Origin: Rhizobium sp. CIAT894
GTDB lineage: Bacteria; Pseudomonadota; Alphaproteobacteria; Rhizobiales; Rhizobiaceae
Reading direction: 5' to 3'
Length of the DNA: 64,000 nucleotides
Assembly: GCF_000172795.2 (NCBI RefSeq)
Contig: NZ_CP020947.1
Location: 1,429,001-1,493,000, forward strand
Positions 53,227 through 63,933 of this stretch are shown here, in pieces; the stretch's first letter is position 1; each line of letters opens with the position of its first letter. Position numbers and translations under genes: made by a program. Under the pieces are notes generated by a model that saw nothing but the letters and a program-made list of their open reading frames with translations, was not told the origin of the DNA and made no database searches.

Positions 53227-54288
53227 TCAGCCGTGCAGGATGACTGCCGGCGTGTTCAGCACTGTCACTGCCCGTGAGGAAAGCGCCATCACACCCAGCG
53301 CCTGACCGCGCCCCTTGACGGCATGGGTGCCGAGATCCTCGCAGGCGATATCGTCGGGAAACTCCATGCGCCGGGCAAGCTCGGCGGAGATCAGCACCGG
53401 CCGGTTCAGGCTGCGGCAGAGCGCCTCCAGCCGGGCGGTGGTGTTCACGGTGTCGCCGAAATAGCTGATCTTGTGATGGTCGACGCCGATTTCGGCGGTG
53501 ATGATCTCGCCGCCGTGAAGGGCAGCCCGCAGCTTCGGCACCTGGCCGTAATTTTTCCGCCAGCCGGCGGCATTGGCTTCGATATCGGCGAGGATGTCGA
53601 AGATGCAGCGCACGCAGCGCGCATTCTTGACGCCGCGGGCAAGCGGCCAGGTGATGATCGCCGCATCGCCGACATAGTCGTTGATCATGCCCTTGTGGCG
53701 CCGGACGGGCTCGGCGAAGGTCGCAAACAGCGAGCTCAGCAGCTGCTGCGCTCTGAGGTCGCCGTGCTTTTCGGCAAAGGCCGTCGAATCGACCAGATCG
53801 ATGAACAGGAAGACACGCTCTTCCTTGACCGGATTGCGGTAGCGGCTGATGAGCATGCTGAGGAAAACTTCACGGCCGAGCAGTTCCCGCACGCGCAGGA
53901 TGAAGATCATCGCCGAACAGACGGCAAGCGCATAGAGGAAGACCTTGAACGGCATGACGACGAGATCGAGGAGCGACGTTGGATTCAGCATGCCGAGCGA
54001 CCACAGCAGCAGGCCGGCGCAGGCAAAGCCGATGCTCATCAGGATCTCGTAGATCACCAGTTCGGTGATAATGAAAACGAAGGTCGGCAGCTTCTGGATG
54101 CGCCTATACAGCCCGCGAAACAGCACCTTACGTTCGAAGGCGAGGATCGGCATGCCGATGAAGAGCGCAAAGATCGCCCCGATAACCGGCGTCTGGGTGG
54201 AGTAGAACATCAGGTCATAGACGACGCCGCTGGCAGCCAGAACGATCGTGATCAAGATCCAGTTCTGCGTCGGAGATATTTCCCGCAT
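53227..54288 (-). CDS. Membrane-bound class III adenylate/guanylate cyclase
   Basis: From the ATG at 54288 a 353-residue protein. The N-terminal half holds about four to five membrane helices in hairpins (ILITIVLAASGVVYDLMFYS, IGAIFALFIGMPILAF, two further pairs). The C-terminal class III cyclase domain has FLFIDLVDSTAFAEKHGDLR with the two metal-binding aspartates. DYVGDAAIITW and GVDHHKISYFGDTVNTTARL follow. The catalytic asparagine/arginine pair is partly kept (NTTARLEALCR). A TTG at 54348 would add 20 residues but has no ribosome site. Seventeen to 78 bases separate it from rnd depending on start. cAMP is the likely product. Confidence 0.88.
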   Translation of the reverse strand: MREISPTQNWILITIVLAASGVVYDLMFYSTQTPVIGAIFALFIGMPILAFERKVLFRGLYRRIQKLPTFVFIITELVIYEILMSIGFACAGLLLWSLGMLNPTSLLDLVVMPFKVFLYALAVCSAMIFILRVRELLGREVFLSMLISRYRNPVKEERVFLFIDLVDSTAFAEKHGDLRAQQLLSSLFATFAEPVRRHKGMINDYVGDAAIITWPLARGVKNARCVRCIFDILADIEANAAGWRKNYGQVPKLRAALHGGEIITAEIGVDHHKISYFGDTVNTTARLEALCRSLNRPVLISAELARRMEFPDDIACEDLGTHAVKGRGQALGVMALSSRAVTVLNTPAVILHG

Positions 54289-54366
54289 GCGGCCCTTTCG
54301 CCCCGATGGTTCTCCCGACCATTGTTTCAGCTGGGAAAAAAGCGTCAAGCGAATTCGATCGCAAGC

Positions 54367-55512
54367 TCAGAGGCTGACGGTGTCGACTTTCCGGTCGACG
54401 AAGCGCAGAGCGATCCGGCCCTGGATCAGCTGCAGCGCCGGCACGCCGAAAAGATCGCGCCGCCAGCCGTTGAGAGCAGCGACATCGGCCTTCTCGCCCT
54501 CGGCGGCGATCCTGTCGAGATCCTCACTGTTGGCGATCACCTTCGGCGCCACGCCGTGTTTTTCCGAAACCAGCTTCAGCAGTACCTTCAGGAGTTCGAC
54601 GGCGGCAGCGGCCCCTTCGGGCGCCTGCGTCTGGCGCGGCACATGTGGCATATCGGCTTTCGGAAGAGCAAGTGCTGCGTTGACGGCCTCGATGACGGAT
54701 GCGCCTGAGGTCGAGCGCTCCCAGCCTTTCGGAATGGTGCGAAGCCGGCCGAGCGCCTCGGTATCCTTGGGCTGCTGCTGGGCGATTTCGTAGATCGCAT
54801 CGTCCTTCAGCACCCGCGAACGCGGCACGTTGCGGGCCCGCGCCTCGCGTTCGCGCCAGGCGGCGACATATTTCAGGATCGCCAGCTCCTGCGGCTTGCG
54901 CAGCCGCATCTTCAGCCGCTGCCAGGCATCGTCGGGATGCAGGTCGTAGGTTTCGCGCGCCTCGAGAATGTCCATCTCCTCGGAGAGCCAGGAGGTGCGG
55001 CCTTCGCGGTCGAGTTCCGCCTTCAGCGACAGGTAGACGTCGCGCAGGTGGGTGACGTCGGCCAGCGCATATTCCAGCTGCTTGTCGGAGAGCGGCCGGC
55101 GGCTCCAGTCGGTGAAGCGCGACGACTTGTCGATATGGACGTTCTTGATGCGGCTGACCAGCTGATCATAGGAGACGCTGTCGCCGAAGCCGCAAACCAT
55201 GGCGGCGACCTGCGTGTCGAATATCGGATGCGGAATGAGATTGCCGCGATTGAAGATGATTTCAATGTCCTGGCGCGCCGCATGAAAGACTTTCAGCACC
55301 TTCGGATCGGCCATCAGCTCGAAGAAGGGGGCAAGGTCGATGCCCTTGGCCAGCGGATCGACCAGAACTTCGGTTGTCGGGCTCGCCATCTGGATCAGGC
55401 AAAGCTCCGGCCAGAAGGTCGTCTCTCGCAGGAATTCGGTGTCGATGGTGATGAAGTCGGACTTGGCCAGCTCTTTGCAGGCGGCCGCCAAATCGGCGGT
55501 GGTTTCGATCAT
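54367..55512 (-). CDS. rnd: Ribonuclease D
   Basis: A 3'-5' exoribonuclease that trims tRNA precursors. The 381-residue protein has the DEDD motifs: FITIDTEFLRETTFWPELCL (D-x-E), VFHAARQDIEI (D), and YALADVTHLRDVY (Y-x3-D). An HRDC domain follows at about residues 210-290 (ILKYVAAWREREARARNVPR). Length is typical. It is on the same strand as the cyclase gene and just upstream of it. Confidence 0.95.
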   Translation of the reverse strand: MIETTADLAAACKELAKSDFITIDTEFLRETTFWPELCLIQMASPTTEVLVDPLAKGIDLAPFFELMADPKVLKVFHAARQDIEIIFNRGNLIPHPIFDTQVAAMVCGFGDSVSYDQLVSRIKNVHIDKSSRFTDWSRRPLSDKQLEYALADVTHLRDVYLSLKAELDREGRTSWLSEEMDILEARETYDLHPDDAWQRLKMRLRKPQELAILKYVAAWREREARARNVPRSRVLKDDAIYEIAQQQPKDTEALGRLRTIPKGWERSTSGASVIEAVNAALALPKADMPHVPRQTQAPEGAAAAVELLKVLLKLVSEKHGVAPKVIANSEDLDRIAAEGEKADVAALNGWRRDLFGVPALQLIQGRIALRFVDRKVDTVSL

Positions 55513-55644
55513 ATCATTTCATTCGCAAGGAAAAGGTCGGTTGAACCTTCCTTCTCCTTTCGCTTCGATATGTCAATACAACAGCATACGCTTCGAGCAT
55601 TGCTGGCTAAGAATTACGTCCAAACTGCGGCAAAGGGGGACGCC

Positions 55645-57036
55645 TCAACTCACCCTGAGGAAGCTGGTCATCCCGGTCTTCTGGTGCTCGATGATATGGC
55701 AATGCAGCAGCCAGTCGCCGGGATTGTCGGCAACGAAGGCGAGCTGCACCTTCTCGTCCGGCTGGATGAGATAGGTGTCCGACACCAGCGGCATTACCTC
55801 CCGCGTCGAGGAGGAGATCACCGTGAAGCTCATCCCGTGCAGATGGATCGGATGCGCATGCGGCGTGACATTCTCCAGATTGAAGACGTAGCTCCTGCCG
55901 AGCTTCAATTCCGCCAGCGGCGCCGTCGGATCGGGCGTATCGCCCGGCCACGGCACCTTGTTGATGGCCCAGAAACTATAGCCGAGCGTGCCGCAGATGC
56001 TTTCGACGGCGGTATTCTCGGCGGTGGCGCTCAACACCAGCGGGATCTGTTCGGCGGCGGAAAGATCGGCCTTCGCCACCGGATTTTCGACAAGCGGCCC
56101 GATGTCGCCGATCTCGCGCTTCAGCGACGATCCGACCGCACGCAGGCTGGCGATCGTCTTCGGCGTCGTGCCGCGGATATCTTCGAGCGTCGCGACGGCG
56201 CCCTCGCTGTCGGGCATGCGCACGGCAAGATCGAGCCGCTGACCCGGCCCGATCTGCAGGAGGTCGAGGGGAAAGCGCTTCGGCACCGGATTGCCGTCGA
56301 TCGCAATCACGCTCGCCTCGGCACCTTCCATCTTCAGCGAGAAGATCCGCGTCACGTCGGTGACCGCAATACGCAGCCGAAGCAGCCCGCCGGCCGGCGC
56401 GTCATATTGCGGCTCCTGATGCCAGTTGGCGGTGCGCACCGTGCCGTAGGTGCCGGACTTGGCGGCGTCGCGCGGCCGGAAAGGAGCGATGAACTGACCG
56501 TCGCCGCCGAGCCGCCAGTCGCGCAGGTTCAGCACCACCTCGGCGTCGAACGCCGGATCGGCCGGATCTTCGACGACGATGACGCCGGTCATGCCGTGCC
56601 CCATCTGCGTCAGCGTGTTGCAATGGGGATGATACCAGAAAGTGCCGGCATCGGGCGGCGTGAAGGCATAATCGAAGCTGTCGCCGGTATAGATGTAGGG
56701 CTGCGTCATGAACGGCACGCCGTCCATGCGGTTGTCGATGCGAAGTCCATGCCAGTGGATCGTCGTCGGCTCGTCGAGCCCGTTTTTCAGCCGCGCAGCA
56801 TAAGGGCGTCCCTTCGTCATCCTCAGAACCGGCGGCATGCCGTCAGGGCCCCAGCTCATGATATCCCGGGTCGGCCCCGCCTCGGTCAGCATCGCCTCGG
56901 TCTTTACAGCCGTCAGCAGCTGCGGCTCGGGGGCCGCCTCGGCAAGTCCGAATTTACCGGCAACGCCCATGCCGACGCCATAGGCGCCCGCGACGGCGGA
57001 TGCCTTCAAGAGGTTGCGGCGAGTGAGCAGAGGCAT
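55645..57036 (-). CDS. Multicopper oxidase with Tat signal
   Basis: A 463-residue three-cupredoxin-domain oxidase. The N-terminus [20 protein letters not shown] is a twin-arginine signal (R6-R7), consistent with export of a folded copper enzyme. The copper ligands are [30 protein letters not shown] and [12 protein letters not shown]. Together they give the trinuclear cluster plus a type 1 site with axial methionine. It may oxidise Cu(I) or phenolics in the periplasm; no methionine-rich CueO insert is seen. The gene stands alone between rnd and aspS. Confidence 0.93.
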   Translation of the reverse strand: MPLLTRRNLLKASAVAGAYGVGMGVAGKFGLAEAAPEPQLLTAVKTEAMLTEAGPTRDIMSWGPDGMPPVLRMTKGRPYAARLKNGLDEPTTIHWHGLRIDNRMDGVPFMTQPYIYTGDSFDYAFTPPDAGTFWYHPHCNTLTQMGHGMTGVIVVEDPADPAFDAEVVLNLRDWRLGGDGQFIAPFRPRDAAKSGTYGTVRTANWHQEPQYDAPAGGLLRLRIAVTDVTRIFSLKMEGAEASVIAIDGNPVPKRFPLDLLQIGPGQRLDLAVRMPDSEGAVATLEDIRGTTPKTIASLRAVGSSLKREIGDIGPLVENPVAKADLSAAEQIPLVLSATAENTAVESICGTLGYSFWAINKVPWPGDTPDPTAPLAELKLGRSYVFNLENVTPHAHPIHLHGMSFTVISSSTREVMPLVSDTYLIQPDEKVQLAFVADNPGDWLLHCHIIEHQKTGMTSFLRVS

Positions 57037-57284
57037 GCGGGCGCTCCATGGGTTGGAATGCCGATCCTTTTAAAGTTGACAGGCATCTTCATCAATATGG
57101 CAAACGCGGCCAAACTGCCGCAGCATACGGGGCGCAGCCTCGCCATAAACGCGAGGGCTGCGCGCGCCAAGTCTTGACAAATCGGAGCGTCCATGCGCTT
57201 TTCCGCCCGATTTTCTTGTCGGTGCGGGAGAGCCATCAGAGCCCCTTGCTGCCGTCTTCAAGCCAGATACCGGGAATTGAGATG

Positions 57285-59075
57285 ATGCATCGCTATCGCA
57301 GCCACACATGTGCAGCCCTCCGCAAGTCGGATGTCGGCGCCAATGTCCGGATTTCCGGCTGGGTCCATCGCGTTCGCGACCATGGCGGCGTTCTCTTCAT
57401 CGACCTGCGCGACCATTACGGCATCACCCAGGTCGTCGCCGATCCCGACAGCCCCGCCTTCAAGATGGCGGAGACCGTGCGCGGCGAATGGGTCATCCGC
57501 ATCGACGGCCTCGTCAAGGCCCGCACCGAAGACACCGTCAACAAGACCATGGCAACCGGCGAAATCGAGCTTTACGCCCAGGAGATCGAAGTGCTCTCCG
57601 CCGCCAAGGAGTTGCCGCTGCCGGTCTTCGGCGAACCGGACTATCCGGAAGACGTCCGCCTCAAGTACCGCTTCCTCGATCTGCGCCGCGAAACGCTGCA
57701 CAAGAACATCGTCAAGCGCACCCAGGTCATCTCGGCGATGCGCCGCGAAATGGGCAATGTCGGCTTCACCGAATATACCACGCCGATCCTGACTGCCTCC
57801 TCGCCGGAAGGCGCGCGCGACTTCCTTGTGCCCTCGCGCATCCATCCCGGCACCTTCTACGCTCTGCCGCAGGCGCCGCAGCAGTATAAGCAGCTCTTGA
57901 TGGTCGCCGGCTTCGACCGCTATTTCCAGATCGCACCTTGCTTCCGTGACGAAGACCCGCGCGCCGACCGCCTGCCGGGCGAATTCTACCAGCTCGACCT
58001 CGAAATGAGCTTCGTCGAGCAGGAGGACATCTGGGACACGATGGGCCCGATGATGACTTCGATCTTCGAAGAATTCGCCGAAGGCAAGCCGGTGACCAAG
58101 GAATGGCCGCGCATCCCTTACGACGAGGCGATCCGCAAGTACGGTTCCGACAAGCCGGATCTGCGCAACCCGATCGTGATGGAAGCGGTGACCGAGCATT
58201 TTGCCGGCTCCGGCTTCAAGGTCTTCGCCGGCATGATTGCCTCCAATCCGAAGGTTGAGATCTGGGCGATCCCGGCAAAGACCGGCGGCTCGCGCGCCTT
58301 CTGCGACCGTATGAATGCCTGGGCGCAGAGCCAGGGGCAGCCCGGTCTCGGCTACATCTTCTGGAAGGAAGAAGAGGGCAAAATCGCCGGCTCCGGACCG
58401 CTTGCCAAAAACATCGGCGAGGAGCGTACCGAGGCGATCCGCACGCAGCTCGGCCTTGAGGCGGGCGACGCCTGCTTCTTCGTCGCCGGCGAGCCGTCCA
58501 AGTTCTACAAGTTTGCAGGCGAGGCCCGTAACCGCGCCGCCGACGAACTGAACCTGATCGACCGCGACCGCTTCGAGCTGTGCTGGATCGTCGACTTCCC
58601 CTTCTTCGAATACAACGAGGAAGAAAAGAAGATCGACTTCGCCCACAACCCGTTCTCGATGCCGCAGGGCGGCCTCGATGCGCTGCTGAACCAGGATCCG
58701 CTTGGCATCAAGGCCTACCAGTACGACGCGGTCTGCAACGGCTTCGAAATCGCCTCGGGCTCGATCCGCAACCAGTCGCCGGAAACCATGGTCGCCGCCT
58801 TCGAGAAGGTCGGTCTCAGCCAGCAGGACGTCGAAGACCGCTTCGGCGGCCTCTACCGCGCCTTCCAGTACGGCGCGCCGCCGCATGGCGGTGCGGCCTT
58901 CGGCATCGACCGTATCGTCATGCTGCTCGTCGGCGCCAAGAACCTGCGTGAAATCTCGCTGTTCCCGATGAACCAGCAGGCCCAGGATCTGCTGATGGGC
59001 GCACCGACCCCGGCAACGCCGACGCAGCTGCGCGAGCTTTCGATCCGGCCGATCCCGCCGGTCAAGAAGGACTGA
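57285..59075 (+). CDS. aspS: Aspartyl-tRNA synthetase
   Basis: Charges tRNA-Asp (and possibly tRNA-Asn, if Asn-tRNA is made by amidation). The 596-residue class II enzyme has an N-terminal OB-fold ([20 protein letters not shown]). The bacterial catalytic core carries motif 2 [20 protein letters not shown], a GAD insertion domain (about residues 290-410), and motif 3 [19 protein letters not shown]. Two adjacent ATGs (57282, 57285) exist; [10 protein letters not shown] at 57285 matches homologues. A TTGACA lies at 57174-57179 without a clear -10. A strong terminator follows. Confidence 0.97.
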   Translation: MHRYRSHTCAALRKSDVGANVRISGWVHRVRDHGGVLFIDLRDHYGITQVVADPDSPAFKMAETVRGEWVIRIDGLVKARTEDTVNKTMATGEIELYAQEIEVLSAAKELPLPVFGEPDYPEDVRLKYRFLDLRRETLHKNIVKRTQVISAMRREMGNVGFTEYTTPILTASSPEGARDFLVPSRIHPGTFYALPQAPQQYKQLLMVAGFDRYFQIAPCFRDEDPRADRLPGEFYQLDLEMSFVEQEDIWDTMGPMMTSIFEEFAEGKPVTKEWPRIPYDEAIRKYGSDKPDLRNPIVMEAVTEHFAGSGFKVFAGMIASNPKVEIWAIPAKTGGSRAFCDRMNAWAQSQGQPGLGYIFWKEEEGKIAGSGPLAKNIGEERTEAIRTQLGLEAGDACFFVAGEPSKFYKFAGEARNRAADELNLIDRDRFELCWIVDFPFFEYNEEEKKIDFAHNPFSMPQGGLDALLNQDPLGIKAYQYDAVCNGFEIASGSIRNQSPETMVAAFEKVGLSQQDVEDRFGGLYRAFQYGAPPHGGAAFGIDRIVMLLVGAKNLREISLFPMNQQAQDLLMGAPTPATPTQLRELSIRPIPPVKKD

Positions 59076-59140
59076 TCGAACAGGCTGCCCGGCAGGCCCG
59101 TCAGCCCCGGAATGGGGCTGGAGAGAGCTCAGAAAAATAA

Positions 59141-59173
59141 AAGGCCCGGCACGCAGTCCGCGTGCCGGGCCTT
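59141..59173. terminator. Bidirectional terminator between aspS and convergent gene
   Basis: A 13-bp perfect GC-rich stem (AAGGCCCGGCACG at 59141-59153 with CGTGCCGGGCCTT at 59161-59173), a 7-base loop, T-run to the right and A-rich sequence to the left. It is placed between two convergent genes. Confidence 0.88.
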
Positions 59174-59193
59174 TTTTCGTGAGATCGAAGCGA

Positions 59194-60381
59194 TCAGTCG
59201 TTGGCCGAAACCTTGACGCCGAGTACCTGCGGCAGCGTGTTCGGAGCGCCCATGGCGGCACCGACGATCGTCGGGAACGGCACCGGCTTTTCTGGCGCGG
59301 CCTTGACGGTCAGGCTCTTCGGATCGTCGAGGAAGGTGTTGACGGCAGCCGAAACGGCGTTCTGCAGTTCCGGAATATTGAGCTGCGCCAGCATGATCGG
59401 CGTCATCGCCTTCAGCGAATCCGCCATCTGCTTGCCGGACATGTTCTGCTGCGAACCGGCATAGTCAAGCGCACGCTTGGTGATCGACGCATCTTCGAAA
59501 CGCACCTGTGCGGCCTCGAAGGACAGCTGTTGCATCAGGCCGAGCATGGCAAGGCCGAGCGCCTGCTGCGACTGTTCCTTGTTCGGATTGGTTTCGGATT
59601 CCTTCATCGCATCCTGCATCGATTTCATGAAGGCCATCGTGTAACCCGAGATCTTGAAGCCAAGATTCAGCTTGCCGATGTTGGTGAAGTCGAAGGCGAA
59701 TTCCGAAATGTCGATGGTGCCGGGGGCAAGTTCCCAGGCGCCCTTCATGGTAATGTCGCCCTGGACGTGCTGCAGGGCGAGCTTCTCGATCGCGTCCTTG
59801 CTCTGCGCGTCTTCGGCCTTGCTGAGATCGGCCTTCATGCTTTTGAAGGCGCCGTCGAAATCGAAGCCGGATTCGTCTTCGCGAAGCGTCAGGTTCATGT
59901 CGGTCTGGAGCAGCGAGAACACTTCCGCACCGTCCTTGACCACCTTCAGCGGGCCGGTATGGGCGGTTTCGTAAAGCATCATCGTATCGAGGGAGTCGCC
60001 GCCAGCCGTTGCCGGTACGGAGATGCCGCCGAGCGTCAGTTCCTGCGCCGTCACGGTCACGCCGTCTTGGGTCTTGTTGATGTCGGGGAAGGCAGCTTCT
60101 TCGATGTAATAGCCGCCGTCCTCGTCTTCTTCGACGCCGGAAAGGGTGATTTCGCCGATGGGCAGGCTTTCACCGCCGGTCGGCTTGAGGGTGACATTCT
60201 TCAAGGTCACGGTCGTGCCGTCGATATCGATATTCTCAGCCGCAATCGTTCCGCCCTGGGCGGCGTAGGCGGCATTGATCTTCTTCAACAGATCGGTGCC
60301 GTCGAGAGCAAAAGCCGAGCCGGCGAGCGAGAAAAAGGCGGCGCCCGACAGCATCAGCCGCGTTGTCCGGTAAAAATTCAT
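59194..60381 (-). CDS. Exported protein of unknown function
   Basis: A 395-residue protein with a signal peptide (residues 1-25, MNFYRTTRLMLSGAAFFSLA, cleavage near AFA). The mature chain alternates acidic beta-like stretches (GTIAAENIDIDGTTVTLKNV, LPIGEITLSGVEEDEDGGYY) with helices. It contains FAFDFTNIGKLNLGFKISG. The pattern resembles periplasmic AsmA- or DUF-type lipid-groove proteins, but no family is recognised with confidence. It is monocistronic, convergent with aspS and divergent from parC across 236 bases. The codon use is that of a well-expressed resident gene. Confidence 0.85.
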   Translation of the reverse strand: MNFYRTTRLMLSGAAFFSLAGSAFALDGTDLLKKINAAYAAQGGTIAAENIDIDGTTVTLKNVTLKPTGGESLPIGEITLSGVEEDEDGGYYIEEAAFPDINKTQDGVTVTAQELTLGGISVPATAGGDSLDTMMLYETAHTGPLKVVKDGAEVFSLLQTDMNLTLREDESGFDFDGAFKSMKADLSKAEDAQSKDAIEKLALQHVQGDITMKGAWELAPGTIDISEFAFDFTNIGKLNLGFKISGYTMAFMKSMQDAMKESETNPNKEQSQQALGLAMLGLMQQLSFEAAQVRFEDASITKRALDYAGSQQNMSGKQMADSLKAMTPIMLAQLNIPELQNAVSAAVNTFLDDPKSLTVKAAPEKPVPFPTIVGAAMGAPNTLPQVLGVKVSAND

Positions 60382-60617
60382 GGGGTGATTCCTCTGGTGG
60401 CGTGATGGCGGTTTGGAAATCTGCAGCTACACTACTACGGATTGGGCCCGCTTTATATTTACGGACTTCTAAATTTCCGTTGAAAGGAACGGCAAACGAA
60501 GTCCAAATTGCGGCGGAACGTTTGTCTCATCCTTTGATGTCATTCCCAAGACTTCATCCACAGCTGCAATGGCCCGGATTCCTTGCCCGCCAGCCTCTTC
60601 TGGGCTAGTCAGAACCT

Positions 60618-62873
60618 ATGGGACAAGAGATTTTGCCGCCTTCGGGCGGAGACGACGACAACATCCAGCCGGTCGACCTCAAGGCAGCGCTCGAGCAGCG
60701 CTATCTCGCCTATGCGCTGTCGACCATCATGCACCGCGCTTTGCCCGACGTGCGCGACGGGCTGAAGCCCGTCCATCGCCGCATCGTCTATGCGATGAAC
60801 GAGATGGGGTTGAGGCCGACTTCGGCCTTCAGGAAATGCGCCAAGATCGTCGGCGAAGTGATGGGTAACTACCATCCGCATGGCGACCAGTCGATCTACG
60901 ATGCGCTTGCCCGTCTCGCCCAGGATTTCTCGCAGCGCTACACGCTGGTCAACGGCCAGGGCAATTTCGGCAATATCGACGGCGACAGCCCCGCCGCCAT
61001 GCGTTACACCGAATCGAAGATGACGGCGGTCTCGGAACTGCTGCTCGAAGGCATCGATCAGGATGCCGTCGATTTCCGCGACACCTATGATGAATCGAAT
61101 TCCGAGCCGGTCGTTCTTCCCGGCGCCTTCCCGAATCTGCTTGCCAACGGCTCCTCCGGCATTGCCGTCGGTATGGCGACCTCGATCCCGTCGCATAATG
61201 CCCATGAGCTCTGCGACGCCGCCCTGCATCTGATTAAACATCCGGATGCGACGGTTGAAAAGCTCGTCGAATTCATTCCTGGCCCGGATTTTCCGACAGG
61301 CGGCATCATTATCGACAGCCGCGACAGCATCATTGAGAGCTACCGCACCGGCCGCGGCGGTTTTCGCGTGCGGGCGAAGTGGCAGACGGAAGATCTCGGC
61401 CGCGGCGGCTACCAGATCGTCATCACCGAAATCCCGTTCCAGGTGCAGAAATCGCGGCTGATCGAGAAGATCGCCGAGCTGCTGATCGCCCGCAAGCTGC
61501 CGCTCCTGGAAGACATCCGCGATGAGTCGGCCGAGGACATCCGTGTCGTGCTGGTGCCGAAGACCCGCAGCGTCGACCCGACCATCCTGATGGAATCGAT
61601 GTTCAAGCTGACGGAGCTGGAAAGCCGCTTCCCGCTCAACATGAACGTCCTGTCCATGGGCCGCATCCCGCGTGTCATGGCGCTGAACGAGGTGCTGAAG
61701 GAGTGGCTGGATCACCGCCGCGAGGTCCTGCAGCGCCGCTCGCGCTTCCGCCTGGCGGCGATCGACAGGCGTCTCGAAATCCTCGGCGGTCTGCTGATTG
61801 CCTATCTCAATATCGATGAAGTGATCAGGATCATCCGCGAGGAGGATGAGCCGAAGCCGGTCATGGTGGCGCGCTGGGATCTCACCGACAATCAGGTCGA
61901 GGCGATCCTCAATATGCGGCTGCGCTCTCTGCGCAAGCTTGAAGAGTTCGAGATCCGCAAGGAATTCGACGAACTCACCAGGGAAAAGGGCGAGATCGAA
62001 GCGCTGCTTGGCTCCGACGACAAGCAGTGGCAGACGGTCGCCTGGGAAATCGGCGAAGTGAAGAAGAAGTTCGCCAAGGCGACCGAGGTCGGCCGCCGCC
62101 GTACGCAGTTCGCCGACGCACCCGAAGCCGACGAGGAAGCGATCCAGCAGGCGATGATCGAGAAGGAACCGATCACCGTCGTCATTTCCGAAAAGGGCTG
62201 GATCCGTGCGCTGAAGGGCCATATCGCCGATACGGCGACGCTGACCTTCAAGGAAGGCGACGGCCTGAAGGTGGCCTTCCCGGCGCAGACGACGGACAAG
62301 ATCCTGATCGTCACGACAGGCGGCAAGGCCTTCACGCTCGGCGGCGACAAGCTGCCGGGTGGCCGCGGCCACGGCGAGCCGCTGCGCATCATGGTCGACA
62401 TGGACAACGACCAGGCGGTGCTGACCGCTTTCGTCCACGATCCCTCGCGCAAGCAGCTGATCGTCTCCACAGCCGGCAACGGCTTTGTCGTGGCGGAGGC
62501 CGAGCTGGTCGCCAATACCCGCAAGGGCAAGCAGATCATGAACGTCGCGCTGCCCGAGGAAACGCAGCTGCTCGTGCCCGTCGGCGGCGACCATGTCGCC
62601 GTCGTCGGCGAAAACCGCAAGCTGCTGGTCTTCCCGCTGGCGCAGGTGCCGGAAATGTCGCGCGGCAAGGGTGTGCGCCTGCAGCGCTACAAGGATGGCG
62701 GCATCTCGGACGTCCGCTGCTTCGCGATAGCAGACGGCCTTATCTGGGAAGACAGCGCCGGCCGCACCTTCACGAAGAACAAGGACGAGCTTGCCGAATG
62801 GCTGGCCGACCGCGCCACCGCCGGCCGCACCGTGCCGAAAGGTTTCCCGCGCAGCGGCAAATTCGCCGGCTGA
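60618..62873 (+). CDS. parC: DNA topoisomerase IV subunit A
   Basis: Catalytic subunit of the topoisomerase that separates daughter chromosomes. The 751-residue protein has [40 protein letters not shown] and the DNA-cleaving tyrosine Y130 in [10 protein letters not shown]. The C-terminal beta-pinwheel (from about residue 510) has degenerate repeats ([40 protein letters not shown]). These are ParC-like, lacking the GyrA box (QRRGGKG). The size and the weak blades distinguish it from GyrA. parE is not in the window. Confidence 0.94.
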   Translation: MGQEILPPSGGDDDNIQPVDLKAALEQRYLAYALSTIMHRALPDVRDGLKPVHRRIVYAMNEMGLRPTSAFRKCAKIVGEVMGNYHPHGDQSIYDALARLAQDFSQRYTLVNGQGNFGNIDGDSPAAMRYTESKMTAVSELLLEGIDQDAVDFRDTYDESNSEPVVLPGAFPNLLANGSSGIAVGMATSIPSHNAHELCDAALHLIKHPDATVEKLVEFIPGPDFPTGGIIIDSRDSIIESYRTGRGGFRVRAKWQTEDLGRGGYQIVITEIPFQVQKSRLIEKIAELLIARKLPLLEDIRDESAEDIRVVLVPKTRSVDPTILMESMFKLTELESRFPLNMNVLSMGRIPRVMALNEVLKEWLDHRREVLQRRSRFRLAAIDRRLEILGGLLIAYLNIDEVIRIIREEDEPKPVMVARWDLTDNQVEAILNMRLRSLRKLEEFEIRKEFDELTREKGEIEALLGSDDKQWQTVAWEIGEVKKKFAKATEVGRRRTQFADAPEADEEAIQQAMIEKEPITVVISEKGWIRALKGHIADTATLTFKEGDGLKVAFPAQTTDKILIVTTGGKAFTLGGDKLPGGRGHGEPLRIMVDMDNDQAVLTAFVHDPSRKQLIVSTAGNGFVVAEAELVANTRKGKQIMNVALPEETQLLVPVGGDHVAVVGENRKLLVFPLAQVPEMSRGKGVRLQRYKDGGISDVRCFAIADGLIWEDSAGRTFTKNKDELAEWLADRATAGRTVPKGFPRSGKFAG

Positions 62874-62878
62874 GGCTT

Positions 62879-62932
62879 TGCAGCGTCCTGCGTCTGTGCA
62901 GATGCGTAAAGGACGCTGCAACTCTTTGATTT
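62879..62932. repeat. Palindromic intergenic repeat C, copy 3
   Basis: TGCAGCGTCC (62879-62888) and GGACGCTGCA (62911-62920) form a perfect 10-bp stem followed by ACTCTTTGATT, the tail seen in copies at 15359 and 31943. It directly follows parC and may act as its terminator. Confidence 0.6.
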
Positions 62933-63092
62933 GCCCCGGAAGTAAATTCCGCATTCGGCTCTTGGCGGGCGCGGGAACTCCTCTATCTCATTTTCGTTAC
63001 CAAAAATATGAGAAGGTCGATTCCGAGGCTGGCGGAATGGCTGAGGCCCGTGCGCTGGGGAAAGCGCGCGTGCCCTTACCGGAGGAAAATCG

Positions 63093-63551
63093 ATGCCCGC
63101 CAGCACCATCAAATTGCATGTCAGCCACACCTACAGGGCGCCGCCCGCGGTCGTGTACGACGCCTGGCTCAACCCTGAAATCGCCCGCCGCTTCCTGTTT
63201 GCCACCGATGACGGCCATGTTATTCGCGCAGATATCGACCCGCATGTCGGCGGCCGTTTCTTCGTCGTCGATCGCCGTCCGACCGGCGACGCCTTTCACC
63301 AGGGCGTTTTCCTGGAGCTGAAGCGCCCGCAACGCATGGTCTTCAGCTTCTCCGTCGAGGAGCACGACCACAATTGCGACCGTGTCCAAATCGACATCGA
63401 GCCTCTCGGCGGCGGCAGCCGATTGACGCTGACCCATGAAATGTGCGCCGAATGGGCCGAACACGAGGAAAAGACCCGAAAAGGCTGGGCACATGTGGTC
63501 GAAGGGCTCGGCCGCGAGCTGGAACAACAGCAGATGAAGGCTACGGGTTGA
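63093..63551 (+). CDS. SRPBCC family protein (AHSA1-like)
   Basis: A 152-residue START/Bet v1-fold protein. It begins TIKLHVSHTYRAPPAVVYDA and continues with LFATDDGHVIRADIDPHVGG. The C-terminal helix is ENTRKGW-like (EEKTRKGWAHVVEGLGRELE). The family binds small hydrophobic ligands or acts in stress; the ligand is unknown. GGAGG precedes the ATG by 8 bases. Its stop overlaps the convergent Doc gene by 11 bases. The 219-bp gap before it holds repeat C and no other recognisable gene. Confidence 0.88.
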   Translation: MPASTIKLHVSHTYRAPPAVVYDAWLNPEIARRFLFATDDGHVIRADIDPHVGGRFFVVDRRPTGDAFHQGVFLELKRPQRMVFSFSVEEHDHNCDRVQIDIEPLGGGSRLTLTHEMCAEWAEHEEKTRKGWAHVVEGLGRELEQQQMKATG

Positions 63552-63933
63552 GCGGCACGCTGAAATCCCTGAGGAAGCGGGTCGCACCTTCTTCATCGAT
63601 CTCGCCGGCTGCGACGTCTAATACAAATGCAATGACCTGCGCGTTATCTGCCTCGATGACGTACCGGTTGAGGTAGAGAAACGTAAACGCCGCGAGATAG
63701 CCTGTACGCTTGTTTCCATCCACGAATGGGTGGTTTCTAACGATGCCGTAGAGATAGGCTGCGGCGAGTACGAAGATATCGGTTTCGCCATATGCAGCCT
63801 TATTGAGTGGACGTGCCAAGCTGGTTTCCAATGCATTGGCATCTCTCAGACCCGACAAACCGCCATGCTCGGCAATCTGCTCACCATGCATGTTTTCGAC
63901 AGCTTGGCGGCTGAGCCATTTAAGCCGCATCAT
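63541..63933 (-). CDS. doc: Doc-type toxin (Fic/Doc family)
   Basis: A 130-residue toxin of the Doc subgroup. The Fic motif is HPFVDGNKRTGY (H-x-F-x-D-x-N-K-R). The N-terminal region contains HGGLSGLRDANALETSLARP, as usual for the family. Phage P1 Doc phosphorylates EF-Tu and stops translation. The start is ATG at 63933 (or the next codon), overlapping the antitoxin stop by ATGA, so the pair is coupled with the antitoxin first. Confidence 0.92.
   Translation of the reverse strand: MMRLKWLSRQAVENMHGEQIAEHGGLSGLRDANALETSLARPLNKAAYGETDIFVLAAAYLYGIVRNHPFVDGNKRTGYLAAFTFLYLNRYVIEADNAQVIAFVLDVAAGEIDEEGATRFLRDFSVPLNP

Noticed and set aside
57174..57179. Perfect TTGACA upstream of aspS
   Set aside because: No acceptable -10 at 16-18 bases, so not listed as a promoter.
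60609..62954. 781-codon open frame antisense to parC (similar ones over ppk and aspS)
   Set aside because: Same artefact of third-position GC; parC is unambiguous.
63028..63090. tRNA-like stretch (GGCTGGCGGAATGGCTGAGG...) before the SRPBCC gene
   Set aside because: A D-arm-like start is visible, but no anticodon stem, T-loop GGTTCRA or acceptor pairing could be built.
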